From positions 1 through 34,220 of the forward strand of contig NZ_JABKKE010000024.1 in assembly GCF_013166575.1 (NCBI RefSeq): a stretch of 34,220 bases of DNA. The letters are read 5' to 3'. This stretch comes from Xylanibacter rodentium. Its GTDB lineage: Bacteria > Bacteroidota > Bacteroidia > Bacteroidales > Bacteroidaceae. Made by a program: the position numbers and the translations under genes. The notes under the pieces were generated by a model, which was given only the letters and a program-made list of their open reading frames with translations, ran no database searches and was not told where the DNA came from. Of the stretch, positions 16,847 to 26,130 are shown in pieces (the stretch's first letter is position 1; each line of letters opens with the position of its first letter).

Positions 16847-17003
16847 GTTTTTTTAATGTTTGACTATATTAATTACAGGTGCAATGAGCCGGAACGTTGA
16901 TATGGGCTGCGCAGCTCTTCGTTCATAATCTGCCTGAACACGGCTCGTTACTTCTGTTTTTTTTATTCTTTTGATGTTTGTTGTTGTGATGAGTATGGAA
17001 GAA

Positions 17004-17474
17004 TCACATTTTTTTCAGTTCTTCCTTTATTCTGTATAATCTTACGGATACGTTTTTTGTCGTTATTCCGATGATGGCGCCTATCTCGTCGTAACTCATA
17101 TCTTCAAGCCAAAGTAAAACGATGGCACGGTCAAACGGCTTCAGACGGCTGATGCGGCTGTGAAGGAGTGTGGTCTGATTGCGATCCGAGCTTTTCTCGT
17201 CAAACAGGTCGATGTTCATATCGAGTTGTGCCGCAGCCCTGCGTTTTTTCTTTCTGTCGGCTGATATACATGTGTTGAATGCCACACGATATATCCATGT
17301 CTTCACATTGCTGTGCTTCTTGAAGTTGGCGAAGCCTTGCCAAAGGTTTATCAGTACCTCCTGAAACAGGTCGGCCACTTCGTCTGCATCGTTGGAGAAC
17401 ATGTAACATACGGTATATATGGTGTTTTTGTGTTCACGTACCACCTGTGCAAATTCTTTTTCTGATATATTCAT
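17004..17474 (-). CDS. ECF-type RNA polymerase sigma factor
   Basis: The 156-residue protein has the two-domain form of extracytoplasmic-function sigma factors. Region 2 contains DEVADLFQEVLINLW (31-45) and the -10-reading KTWIYRVAFNTCISADRKKKRR (about 58-79). A short linker leads to region 4 with SYDEIGAIIGITTKNVSVRL (127-146), a helix-turn-helix, and a final KEELKKM. The length fits. It is transcribed with the coiled-coil membrane protein downstream and is divergent from the xylan operon. A -7-like box lies upstream at 17547-17554. The signal it answers cannot be read from the sequence. Regulation of the neighbouring operon is possible but not shown. Confidence 0.88.
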   Translation of the reverse strand: MNISEKEFAQVVREHKNTIYTVCYMFSNDADEVADLFQEVLINLWQGFANFKKHSNVKTWIYRVAFNTCISADRKKKRRAAAQLDMNIDLFDEKSSDRNQTTLLHSRISRLKPFDRAIVLLWLEDMSYDEIGAIIGITTKNVSVRLYRIKEELKKM

Positions 17475-17546
17475 ATCCGTATTGATTTTGATGGATTTCT
17501 ATATATTAGACGTCGTATCAGATTGAAAAACTACGTTTGTTGTGTA

Positions 17547-17606
17547 CAAAATTACTGATATTTGAACATAATTACCATGGAAAGATGTTTTTTATAGGTA
17601 AATTTG
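17547..17606. promoter_or_regulatory. Divergent -7 boxes between the sigma factor and xylan operon
   Basis: The minus strand reads TAATTTTG at 17554-17547 and the plus strand TAAATTTG at 17599-17606, so two -7 elements of the Bacteroidetes type face away from each other 44 bp apart. Neither has a TTTG at the normal -33 distance, which suggests dependence on an activator or alternative sigma factor. Confidence 0.45.
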
Positions 17607-17655
17607 CACTTGTGTACCGAATGGCGATAACCGAAAACAAATACAATTATATAAA

Positions 17656-20187
17656 ATGAAGAGAAATCTATTATTACAATTCAAGACAACATTGGCTGTA
17701 ATGTGTTGTATGTATTCCGTCAATTCGTCGGCTGTCGATATAGAATGGTATGACGGTAGTACGTCAGTTACATACAACGTACAGAAAAGTGTAGACCCCG
17801 TGGTGCTTACGGCTCTTGATATGTTCGGCAGTGACATGCAGGCCGTAACGGGGCGTAGGGCTAGGCCGGTATCGGTCGACGGTGCCTCAATAAGGATAAT
17901 CGAGGCAGACCGTGCTTCCGGCTCCGTGCTCAGGCGGCTTAAGAAAGAGGGTGTGCCCGTAGACAGTCTGATGACATTGACCGACGGGTTTCATATATCT
18001 GTCATCGGCAGGCAGATTACCGTGGTGGGGGCCAACGGCCGCGGAACGGCTTACGGCGTGCTTGAACTGTCGCGTATGGCCGGTGTGTCACCGTGGATAT
18101 GGTGGGGCGATGTGTTGCCCGAACGCCGCAACCGGCTCATAATAGACAGCGGTTACCGGACGTTGCAGGGTGCGTCGGTGGAATATCGCGGCATATTCAT
18201 TAATGACGAAGACTGGACTTTGCGTCCGTGGAGCTACGGTACATACGAGCCGGCAGAGTTCGGGCAGATAGGTCCGCGTACGTATAAGAAAGTTTTCCAA
18301 TTGTTGCTTCGTCTTCGTGCCAACGCCATCTGGCCGGGCATGCACACCGGGACAAAGGCGTTTTTCCGTACGGAAGGTGCCAAGGCTGTTGCCGACAGCT
18401 GTGGCATAGCCATCGGCACGTCACACTGCGAACCGTTGCTGCGCAACAATGTGGATGAGTGGAATGAGAAGCAGCGCGGACGTTACAACTATATGACCAA
18501 CCGTCAGGCTGTCCATGACTATTGGATAGAGCGGCTTAAAGAGGTGAAAGGCTCGGCCGGCGGCAACATGTTTACCATAGGCATGCGTGGCATACACGAC
18601 GGTTCGATGGAAGGCGTGAAGACCATGGATGAGAAGCAGACGGCACTGCAACAGGTGATAGACGACCAGCAGGAGTTGTTGCGGAAGTATATAGGTGCAC
18701 CGGAACGGCAGACACAGGTGTTTGTACCTTACAAGGAAGTGCTTGAGATATACGAGCGCGGCCTGCGTGTGCCCGACTATGTCACGCTGATGTGGTGTGA
18801 CGACAACTACGGATATATGACCCGTCTGTCGAATGCTGCCGAACAGAAGCGTACGGGTGGGGGAGGAATATATTATCATCTGAGTTATTGGGGACGTCCC
18901 CACGACTATCTGTGGCTCACCACCACCCAGCCCGGACTTATATACAACGAGATGCGCGAGGCATACGATCATAACGTGCGCAAGGTGTGGATTGTCAACG
19001 TGCACGACCCAAAGGTGGCCGGTTACGACCTTGAACTTTTTCTCGATATGGCCTGGAACATTGACTGTGTATCGTCGTCAACCCTGAACGACCATTATCT
19101 TGCATGGCTCTGCCGTCAGTTCGGTACGGAGGCAGGCAAGAAACTGTTTCCCGCCATGCACGAGTTCTACCGTCTTTGCGGTGAGCGCCGTCCGGAATTC
19201 ATGGGGTGGAGTCAGGTTGAACTTGACAAGAAGACATATGCCCGCGGACTGAGTCCGGTGGTCAACACCGAGTTCAGCACTACGGCTTTCGGCGGTGAGC
19301 TTGACCGCTATCTGGAACGCTACGCTGATGTAAGACGTACTGTCAGTGATGCAGAGCGACTGATACGTCCGGAATTGCGCGATGCCTATTTCGCCGCTGT
19401 AAAGTATCCTGTTTATGCCGCCGATGCGCATGCCCGCAAGATACTGGAATCTCAGCGTGCACGCCAGTTGGCAACGGGAAGCACACAGAAGGATATGTTT
19501 GCTTCGAACGCAGCCCTTTACACTGCCGTGGCACGCAGTCAGAGCGCCTATCAGGAGATACGTCGTCTGACGGAATACTACAACGAAACCATGTCGGGAG
19601 GCAAGTGGCGACGTTCTATGAACATGCGGCCGCGTGACCTGCCTGTATATGCGGCACCGTCGCTGCCGACATTGCTTGACGACAGGGAAGTGGCGGAATG
19701 GCTTGGCAAGGCCCGGCAAGGCCAGTGCCACGAGCTTGATACCGAGGGAGCCATCGTGCGCAATGCTTGCGACTATTCGTCGGCATCGGCCGGAGTACGT
19801 GCCGTGCAGATGCTCGGTCACAGTATGAATGCCGTGGCGTTGCCAAAGGATGGCACTCTTACTTACGACTTTGTGGCTGAGCGCGACGGCAAAGCCGTTT
19901 TGCGTACGGCTATGATTCCAACGCAGCCAAATGACAATGGCGACCTGCGCTACAGTGTCAGTATAGACGGTGGCGAACCTACGGTATATACGCTGAAGGA
20001 AAAGTTCCGTTCGGAAAGATGGAAACAGAATGTACTGCGCGGTCAGGCCGTGCGCGAATTGCCTGTAGACATTGCAAAGGGCCGTCACACGCTCGTCATC
20101 CGTGCGCTCGACAACCACATCATTGCCGACCAATGGATGATAGATTTCAATCCGCAACGCAAGCACTATCTGTTTCCTGTGAAATAA
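17656..20187 (+). CDS. GH115 family alpha-glucuronidase (xylan debranching)
   Basis: GH115 enzymes remove (4-O-methyl-)glucuronic acid from internal and terminal xylose residues of glucuronoxylan. A signal peptide (about 1-26) precedes an N-terminal domain in which GRGTAYGVLELSRMAGVSPW (128-147) resembles the GH67/GH115 substrate-helper fold. The family hallmark YRGIFINDEDWTLRPW (177-192) is followed by LRLRANAIWPGMH, VPYKEVLEIYE and MWCDDNYGYMTR. The C-terminus is a beta domain as in known members. The 843-residue length is normal. It is the first gene of an operon with a GH2 and a double esterase: 20 nt separate stop 20187 from the next ATG. Location likely periplasmic. Confidence 0.9.
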   Translation: MKRNLLLQFKTTLAVMCCMYSVNSSAVDIEWYDGSTSVTYNVQKSVDPVVLTALDMFGSDMQAVTGRRARPVSVDGASIRIIEADRASGSVLRRLKKEGVPVDSLMTLTDGFHISVIGRQITVVGANGRGTAYGVLELSRMAGVSPWIWWGDVLPERRNRLIIDSGYRTLQGASVEYRGIFINDEDWTLRPWSYGTYEPAEFGQIGPRTYKKVFQLLLRLRANAIWPGMHTGTKAFFRTEGAKAVADSCGIAIGTSHCEPLLRNNVDEWNEKQRGRYNYMTNRQAVHDYWIERLKEVKGSAGGNMFTIGMRGIHDGSMEGVKTMDEKQTALQQVIDDQQELLRKYIGAPERQTQVFVPYKEVLEIYERGLRVPDYVTLMWCDDNYGYMTRLSNAAEQKRTGGGGIYYHLSYWGRPHDYLWLTTTQPGLIYNEMREAYDHNVRKVWIVNVHDPKVAGYDLELFLDMAWNIDCVSSSTLNDHYLAWLCRQFGTEAGKKLFPAMHEFYRLCGERRPEFMGWSQVELDKKTYARGLSPVVNTEFSTTAFGGELDRYLERYADVRRTVSDAERLIRPELRDAYFAAVKYPVYAADAHARKILESQRARQLATGSTQKDMFASNAALYTAVARSQSAYQEIRRLTEYYNETMSGGKWRRSMNMRPRDLPVYAAPSLPTLLDDREVAEWLGKARQGQCHELDTEGAIVRNACDYSSASAGVRAVQMLGHSMNAVALPKDGTLTYDFVAERDGKAVLRTAMIPTQPNDNGDLRYSVSIDGGEPTVYTLKEKFRSERWKQNVLRGQAVRELPVDIAKGRHTLVIRALDNHIIADQWMIDFNPQRKHYLFPVK

Positions 20188-20207
20188 ATAATGAAGAAAG
20201 GCTGAAA

Positions 20208-23096
20208 ATGACAAAATCAATCATAACGTCGCTTTTCATTCTGTCCGCAACCTTTTCATTCGGAGAGGGCCGGAATGTCAATAAGGATATTTCAACAGCT
20301 GTCATTTATTTGTCGGGTCATGGTGCGGACGATGCGGTGGAATGGGATTTCCGTTGTTCCGGTGGTATGAACAGTGGGCGATGGCAAAAGATAGACGTGC
20401 CGTCATGCTGGGAGCAACAGGGTTTCGGAGAATACACATACGGCCGCTACTACAAGAAACCAGGCGGTCGTGCGAGTGACGAAAACGGACTTTACCGACG
20501 CACATTCCGTGTGCCGTCAGCATGGAATGGCCGTAAAGTGGAGATTGTGTTTGAAGGAGTGATGACCGATGCCGCTGTCACTGTAAACGGCATTTCGGCC
20601 GGCGACGTGCATCAGGGCGGATTTACGGCCTTCTCTTACGACATAAGCGGTCTTTTGCGTTACGGCAAGACCAACACACTTGAGGTAATGGTAGAGAAGC
20701 AGTCTAAGGACAAATCGGTAAACTCAGCTGAGCGACGTGCCGACTGGTGGCTTTTCGGTGGAATATACCGTCCCGTTTATCTGCGGGCTTTGCCTGCGGT
20801 ACACATCGCTCATGCAGCTGTAGATGCCCGTGCCGATGGTACACTGAACGTAAAAGTCGGCACAGAAGGAGTCACCGCCGGATATACCTTGCAGATGTCT
20901 GTAGACGGAATGGCACCGCAGTCGGCACAGCTGTCGTCTATTTCCAACAGGTCGGGAGAATCTTCAGTGACAACCTCTTCCGTCACTTCCCGTTGGCCGG
21001 GAATATCACTATGGGATCCTGAACATCCCAATATGCACACTCTTATTCTGCGTCTTGTAGCTCCTGACGGTACGGTGGCACACGAGACGACGCAACGTGT
21101 AGGGTTTCGTACAGTTGAATTCCGCCGTCGTGACGGATTCTATCTTAACGGCCGCAAGCTGACGATAAAAGGTGTCAACCGACATTGTTTCTATCCTGAG
21201 ACCGGGCGTACAACGAGCCGCCGCCTCGACGTTGGGGATGTAAAGCTGGTGAAGGCGATGAACGCCAACGCCATACGCTCGCACTATCCGCCTGATGCTC
21301 ATCTGCTCGACATATGCGACTCGCTCGGAGTGCTTTATCTCAACGAGTTGCCAGGATGGCAGAACCATTATTCCACAGCCGTTGGCAGCCGTATTGTACG
21401 CGAGATGGTGATGCACGACGCCAATCATCCATGTATCTTTGCCTGGGCCAACGGTAATGAAGGAGGTTTCAACACGGCTCTTGACACACTCTTTGCATGC
21501 TATGACCCTCAGCGCCGCCATGTCATACATCCTTGGGCACTGTTCGACGGTGTCGACGCCCATCACTATCCGGCCTATCAGACGGGCGTCGGCCGTTTGG
21601 CCAACGGCAACGAAGTGTTCATGCCCACTGAGTTCCTTCACAGTCAGTATGACAAGGGGGCAGGCACGTCGCTCGACGACTATTGGGCCAATTGGAGCCG
21701 TAACCCGCTATTTGCCGGAGGATTCATCTGGGCACTCATAGACGAAGGTGTGGCCCGTACCGACCGTGGAGGAAGTATAGATACCGACGGTACCAATGCG
21801 CCCGACGGTATTGTCGGTCCGCACCGCGAGCGGGAAGCCAGTTGGTACACCGTGCGCGATGTGTGGTCGCCCATACAGATAGCTCCTGTGGCAGTCACGT
21901 CATCTTTTGACGGCACATTCCGTGTAAGCAACAATTATCTTTTCAGTCGCCTTGGCGAATGCTGGATGAAATATGAACTGCTGTCGGTTACTTCGCCGCT
22001 GGCGGGAGCAGGCCGCGACGATGATAACGTTGCGGCACGTACGGTGGCTTCGGGTTGTGTTGGCTTGCCCGACGTGGCTCCGGGTGAGACAGGTACGGCC
22101 CGAATGACATTGCCCGATAACTTTGCTGCCGGCGACTTGCTTAGGTTGACCGCTTTCACTGCATCCGGTGATACCGTCAATACATGGTCGTATCCCATAC
22201 GTCATAGCGATGAGTATTGGGCTAAAGAGAGATTGGCAATACCGGATGATGCCGGTTTGGGCATATCTACGGTTTCATGTTCTCATGGTGCGCCCGTGGT
22301 TCTCGAGTCAGCCGGTGTGCGTGCCGAGTTCAACCGCGAAAGCGGTATGCTGGTCAATGTGAGCATGGACGGGCGTACTATACCTTTCGGCGGCGGTCCG
22401 CTGCCGGTGGGCATGAAGATGCGCCTGCTTGATATCAAGTCTCGTCAAGACGGCCGTGACGCACTGTTGGTGATGACTTATTCCGGTGCTGTCGACTCTA
22501 TCGTGTGGCGAATGACGGCCGAAGGACTTCTCGGCATGGATGCCGTGTTGCTCAACAGCCGTGACGGCAAGCGTTTCGGTGGGCAGTTTTTCGATACCGA
22601 CGTGCGCAACTTCGGATTCAGTTTCACATATCCTGAAACTCTGTGCACGGGTATGCAATGGTTCGGACGTGGTCCATATCGTGTATGGCGCAACCGTCAG
22701 CGCGGCCAGACGATTGGATTGTGGCAAAAAGAATATAACAACACCGTGACAGGACAATCGGACGGTCGTCTTGTATATCCCGAATTCAAGGGTTATCATG
22801 CCAATCTCTATTGGGCAAGGATGCTGTCTGCCACGGCTCCGTTCACCGTATACAGCGAGACCGACGGCTTGTATTTCCGTGTGTTCACTCCTGAAGAGCC
22901 TACCGACAGTGAAGGCAAGAAGGTGCATACCATGCAACCATTTCCCGAAGGTGACCTTTCGTTCCTGTTCGAGATACCGGGCATGCGGTCGTATAAACCT
23001 ATCGAACAGCTTGGTCCGCAGGCTCAGCCCAGTCACATCCGCATCAACAAGGGTGACGAGGGATTGCGGATGAAGCTATGGTTCGATTTCAGATAA
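20208..23096 (+). CDS. GH2 family glycosidase (beta-galactosidase/beta-glucuronidase type)
   Basis: I start the gene at ATG 20208. The in-frame ATG at 20019 is inside GH115 and would prevent a signal peptide, whereas 20208 gives TKSIITSLFILSATFSFGEG. The 962-residue product has the GH2 order. The jelly-roll sugar-binding domain includes VPSCWEQQGFGEYTYGRYYK. An Ig-like domain follows, then the TIM barrel starting near FYLNGRKLTIKGVNRH. WANGNEGGFN holds the acid/base E418, and MPTEFLHSQYD holds the nucleophile E475. The C-terminal Bgal_small-like domain includes GMQWFGRGPYRVWRNR. Substrate is uncertain; the operon suggests a xylan or arabinogalactan side-chain sugar. Confidence 0.85.
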   Translation: MTKSIITSLFILSATFSFGEGRNVNKDISTAVIYLSGHGADDAVEWDFRCSGGMNSGRWQKIDVPSCWEQQGFGEYTYGRYYKKPGGRASDENGLYRRTFRVPSAWNGRKVEIVFEGVMTDAAVTVNGISAGDVHQGGFTAFSYDISGLLRYGKTNTLEVMVEKQSKDKSVNSAERRADWWLFGGIYRPVYLRALPAVHIAHAAVDARADGTLNVKVGTEGVTAGYTLQMSVDGMAPQSAQLSSISNRSGESSVTTSSVTSRWPGISLWDPEHPNMHTLILRLVAPDGTVAHETTQRVGFRTVEFRRRDGFYLNGRKLTIKGVNRHCFYPETGRTTSRRLDVGDVKLVKAMNANAIRSHYPPDAHLLDICDSLGVLYLNELPGWQNHYSTAVGSRIVREMVMHDANHPCIFAWANGNEGGFNTALDTLFACYDPQRRHVIHPWALFDGVDAHHYPAYQTGVGRLANGNEVFMPTEFLHSQYDKGAGTSLDDYWANWSRNPLFAGGFIWALIDEGVARTDRGGSIDTDGTNAPDGIVGPHREREASWYTVRDVWSPIQIAPVAVTSSFDGTFRVSNNYLFSRLGECWMKYELLSVTSPLAGAGRDDDNVAARTVASGCVGLPDVAPGETGTARMTLPDNFAAGDLLRLTAFTASGDTVNTWSYPIRHSDEYWAKERLAIPDDAGLGISTVSCSHGAPVVLESAGVRAEFNRESGMLVNVSMDGRTIPFGGGPLPVGMKMRLLDIKSRQDGRDALLVMTYSGAVDSIVWRMTAEGLLGMDAVLLNSRDGKRFGGQFFDTDVRNFGFSFTYPETLCTGMQWFGRGPYRVWRNRQRGQTIGLWQKEYNNTVTGQSDGRLVYPEFKGYHANLYWARMLSATAPFTVYSETDGLYFRVFTPEEPTDSEGKKVHTMQPFPEGDLSFLFEIPGMRSYKPIEQLGPQAQPSHIRINKGDEGLRMKLWFDFR

Positions 23097-23113
23097 TAAT
23101 TTCCATGTAAAAA

Positions 23114-24907
23114 ATGAATAGGATGAAACGAATATCAAAACTGTCTTTTATTATCAGCATAATGTCTGTAACGGTGTCGGCGCAGACAGATATACGCGTG
23201 GCACGATATTGGGGTGACAGGGCTGCGGCCGTCAGTTATACGTTTGACGACGGTCTGGCAGAGCATTATACCAAGGTTTATCCGCAACTGAAGCGTCGCG
23301 GGCTGAAAGCCACTTTTGCCGTGATAGGCAACAGGGTGGGAGATGAATGGAAAGGTACACCATGCATGACATGGGAACAACTCAAAGAAATGGCTGCCGA
23401 CGGACAGGAAGTTACCAATCACGGATGGAGTCATTCCGCTGTAGACCGACTTACGGGAGAAGCCTTGCGGCATGAGGTGCAACGTTGCGACACGGCCATA
23501 TACGAGCATACGGGAGTGATGCCGCGCACGTTTGTATATCCCGGCAACCGTAAGACACCCGAGGCACTGGCTCTATGCAGCCAGGGACGTACCGGTACGC
23601 GTACGGAACAGGTCAGTATAGGTTCAAAGCGCGATTCGACATGGCTGCGACGGTGGGTTGACGGACTTGTATCATCAGGCAGCTGGGGTGTTGGCATGAC
23701 TCATGGCATCACCTGTGGTTACGATTCTCTTGGCGACCCCACACGCTTTTGGAAACATCTGGACTATGTGTCGCGCCGGCGTGACAGCCTGTGGATAGCA
23801 CCGCTGGCCGATGTGGCGGCATACGTGGCCGAACGTGACAACGTGAAGTTGAAAATAAACCGTCGTAAGGACAAAACCGTCATAAAGCCTCGAATGTCGC
23901 TTGACAAGGCTGTTTACAGTCAGCCGCTCACGCTTGTCGTGACGTCCGACAAACCGCTCGTGGCCGTGCAAGACGGCAGGCAGCTCTATGTAAGGCGTCG
24001 CGGTAAAAGCCTCATGATAGATTTTCTGCCGGGTGGCGGAAGTATAGAGATAAGCCCCATGGAAGGTTGCGAGGCGGGTGGGGCGGCACCGGTGTTCCTC
24101 ACCGCAGGGCAGTCAAATACTGATGGCCGTGCGTATGTATCGGACATGCCTGAACGTCTGCGCAAAAAATACAATCATCTGCATTTTGCAAATGTAACTA
24201 CCAGGCGTACCGGACATTTCGGTGACCGGACATTTGACGACAGAAAAGGCCGTTGGGCCTACTGCGATGTGGTCAACCGTCTGTTGGACGGCACCCTCGG
24301 CTGTGACTTCTATTCGATAAAGGCTTCTGTGGGCGGAACGTCGATAGATACCGTCGCGGGTGGGCCCAAGCGTCCGTCATGGTATGCCGGTGCAGGATGG
24401 CTGGCTGCCAACAAGGCATATGACGGTGATGTGGCTACGGGCCGTTCGCTCACCAAATCACTTACAGAGGGTTTCGCTATGTGTGTTGACAGCACACTCG
24501 TCAGTCTGCCCCAAGGGTATGATGTGAAGGCCATAATGTGGCATCAGGGTGAGAGCGACCGTCATGCAGCTGCCGACTACTACAAGAATTTCAAGGATAT
24601 GATATGCTACATACGTGAGTTTATAAGCCTTAAGACAGGACGGGCCGAATACCTTAACATACCTTTCATCTTCGGCACCGTTCCTCATGCAAGCCGTCAA
24701 TACAGTGCCGGCGTGGAAAAGGCCCAAAGGCGTGTGGCTGCCGAACTGCCTGATGTGTATTGCATAGACCTGAGCAAGGCATGGCTCGGCCGTGACAATC
24801 TGCACTTCGCTGCTGACTGGACCGAGCGTATAGGTCAGATGATGTTCAACGAGCTTGTACGCCTCGGGGTGGTTCGTGACAACGAGGTAGACACAGGTAT
24901 GTATTGA
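23114..24907 (+). CDS. Bifunctional esterase: polysaccharide deacetylase (CE4-like) fused to SGNH acetylesterase (CE6-like)
   Basis: Two catalytic domains follow a signal peptide (1-23). Residues 37-245 are a NodB-type deacetylase with TFDDG (43-47; D46 metal ligand) and NHGWSH (102-107), where H103 and H107 form the HxxxH pair. Residues about 323-590 form an SGNH hydrolase: GQSN (332-335, nucleophile S334), ASVGGTS, WHQGES (476-481) and DNLH (561-564, with D561 and H564 completing the triad). This resembles sialate O-acetylesterase and CE6 acetylxylan esterases. A beta-rich linker (about 255-315) joins them. The expected job is removal of acetyl groups from xylan so that GH115 can act. It starts 17 nt after the GH2 stop. 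Confidence 0.85.
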   Translation: MNRMKRISKLSFIISIMSVTVSAQTDIRVARYWGDRAAAVSYTFDDGLAEHYTKVYPQLKRRGLKATFAVIGNRVGDEWKGTPCMTWEQLKEMAADGQEVTNHGWSHSAVDRLTGEALRHEVQRCDTAIYEHTGVMPRTFVYPGNRKTPEALALCSQGRTGTRTEQVSIGSKRDSTWLRRWVDGLVSSGSWGVGMTHGITCGYDSLGDPTRFWKHLDYVSRRRDSLWIAPLADVAAYVAERDNVKLKINRRKDKTVIKPRMSLDKAVYSQPLTLVVTSDKPLVAVQDGRQLYVRRRGKSLMIDFLPGGGSIEISPMEGCEAGGAAPVFLTAGQSNTDGRAYVSDMPERLRKKYNHLHFANVTTRRTGHFGDRTFDDRKGRWAYCDVVNRLLDGTLGCDFYSIKASVGGTSIDTVAGGPKRPSWYAGAGWLAANKAYDGDVATGRSLTKSLTEGFAMCVDSTLVSLPQGYDVKAIMWHQGESDRHAAADYYKNFKDMICYIREFISLKTGRAEYLNIPFIFGTVPHASRQYSAGVEKAQRRVAAELPDVYCIDLSKAWLGRDNLHFAADWTERIGQMMFNELVRLGVVRDNEVDTGMY

Positions 24908-24927
24908 CAATATACTTGCAATAAAAA

Positions 24928-24959
24928 TTTGGATAAAGGTCCAAGATTGCGTAACTTTG
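24928..24959 (+). promoter_or_regulatory. Bacteroidetes-type promoter for the ABC ATPase gene
   Basis: TTTG (24928-24931) and TAACTTTG (24952-24959) are separated by 20 bp, a full consensus match. Transcription starting around 24965 leaves a 29-nt leader. The ABC gene is therefore not part of the xylan operon. Confidence 0.75.
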
Positions 24960-24993
24960 CCGGCAAAAGGATTTTTCAGACAAAGCAAACGGC

Positions 24994-25998
24994 ATGATGA
25001 AACCAGAGAAAGAGACCATACGTCTTGACAGACTGAGCATAGGTTATCGTGGCAAGGACGGGGTGACAACGGTTGCCGGCGGCATATGTGCGTCGATACG
25101 TTGCGGCGAACTGACATGTCTGCTCGGGGCCAACGGAGTGGGAAAGAGTACGTTGTTGCGTACTCTTTCGTATTTTCAACCTTCGTTGAGCGGAAGTGTA
25201 TATATAAACGGCAGGGAAATGAGTACGTTCGGTGATCGCGAACTGGCCCGTACCATTGGCGTTGTACTTACCGATAAGCCTGACACTGTAAATATGACAG
25301 TACGCGAGCTCGTCTGTCTCGGACGCTCTCCATATACCGGTTTTTGGGGAACGTGTTCGCAGGAAGACATGAATGTTGTTGCCGAGGCAATGGCGATGGT
25401 TGGCATTGACTCGCTGGACTCGCGTATGGTAAGTACGCTGAGCGATGGTGAGAGGCAGAAAGTTATGATAGCCAAGGCGTTGGCCCAACAGACTCCTGTG
25501 ATATATCTTGATGAGCCGACGGCATTTCTCGATTTTCCGAGCAAGGTGGAGATAATGCAATTACTCCATCGTATCAGCCATACCATGCAGAAGACCGTGT
25601 TTCTTTCAACTCATGATCTTGAATTGGCTCTTCAGATTGCAGATACCGTGTGGCTTCTTTCTTCAGGTGGTGCGCTGACTATAGGATCACCGGAGGATAT
25701 GGCGCTTGACGGCAGTCTGTCGTCATTCTTTTCCGGTCGTGGAATATCGTTTGACCAACAGACTGGGCTTTTTACAGTCACTGCCGATATTGTCCGTCGT
25801 ATACATATTTCCGGATGCAATGGTCCGCGGATGGCAATGGTCCGCAAGGCTTTGCACCGCCGTGGCATAGAGACTACAGATGAAGTCTTGTCCGATGAAA
25901 TATCAATAGAGGTTACTATGTCGGCATTCCGTATTGTTTTTAAAGACGGCAGCAGCAGTTATGTGAGTACGGTGGCGGAACTTATGGAGTTTGTTTAG
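24994..25998 (+). CDS. ABC transporter ATP-binding protein (iron/cobalamin-type, FecE/BtuD-like) without partner genes
   Basis: An ATPase domain occupies residues 9-245: Walker A GANGVGKST (45-53), signature LSDGE (149-153), Walker B VIYLDEP (169-175) and H-loop H207. The order and the sequence TVRELVCLGRSPYTGFWG fit importers of siderophores, heme or cobalamin. The Q-loop glutamine is not evident: VVLTDKPD replaces the usual LPQ. Residues 250-334 form an extra C-terminal domain ending FRIVFKDGSSSYVSTVAELM, possibly regulatory. No permease or substrate-binding gene lies beside it, so the partners must be encoded elsewhere. Either of the first two ATGs (24994, 24997) may be used. Confidence 0.83.
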   Translation: MMKPEKETIRLDRLSIGYRGKDGVTTVAGGICASIRCGELTCLLGANGVGKSTLLRTLSYFQPSLSGSVYINGREMSTFGDRELARTIGVVLTDKPDTVNMTVRELVCLGRSPYTGFWGTCSQEDMNVVAEAMAMVGIDSLDSRMVSTLSDGERQKVMIAKALAQQTPVIYLDEPTAFLDFPSKVEIMQLLHRISHTMQKTVFLSTHDLELALQIADTVWLLSSGGALTIGSPEDMALDGSLSSFFSGRGISFDQQTGLFTVTADIVRRIHISGCNGPRMAMVRKALHRRGIETTDEVLSDEISIEVTMSAFRIVFKDGSSSYVSTVAELMEFV

Positions 25999-26085
25999 AT
26001 ATTGTTTTGTCACGACGTTTCGAAACTAATATATATATGCCGTGTGACAATTTTAGTTCGGCTCATTCGTTCGAATTGTATAATA

Positions 26086-26127
26086 AAAGAAGCATCAATT
26101 GCCGTACTATGCAATTGACGCTTCTTT
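26086..26127. terminator. Bidirectional terminator between ABC gene and tRNA
   Basis: AAAGAAGCATCAATTGC (26086-26102) and GCAATTGACGCTTCTTT (26111-26127) form a 17-bp stem with one mismatch and an 8-nt loop. A-rich and T-rich ends serve both strands: it lies after the ABC gene on + and 3 nt after the tRNA on -. Confidence 0.8.
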
Positions 26128-26130
26128 AAG

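Noticed and set aside
16847..17003. Short minus-strand frame (MNEELRSPYQ...) between the sigma factor and membrane protein genes
   Set aside because: Only 17 residues from the ATG, with no recognisable family; the GAGCTGCGCAGC dyad may be a regulatory hairpin instead.
20019..20207. N-terminal extension of the GH2 protein inside GH115
   Set aside because: ATG 20208 gives a proper signal peptide and normal spacing; the extension is an off-frame reading of GH115.
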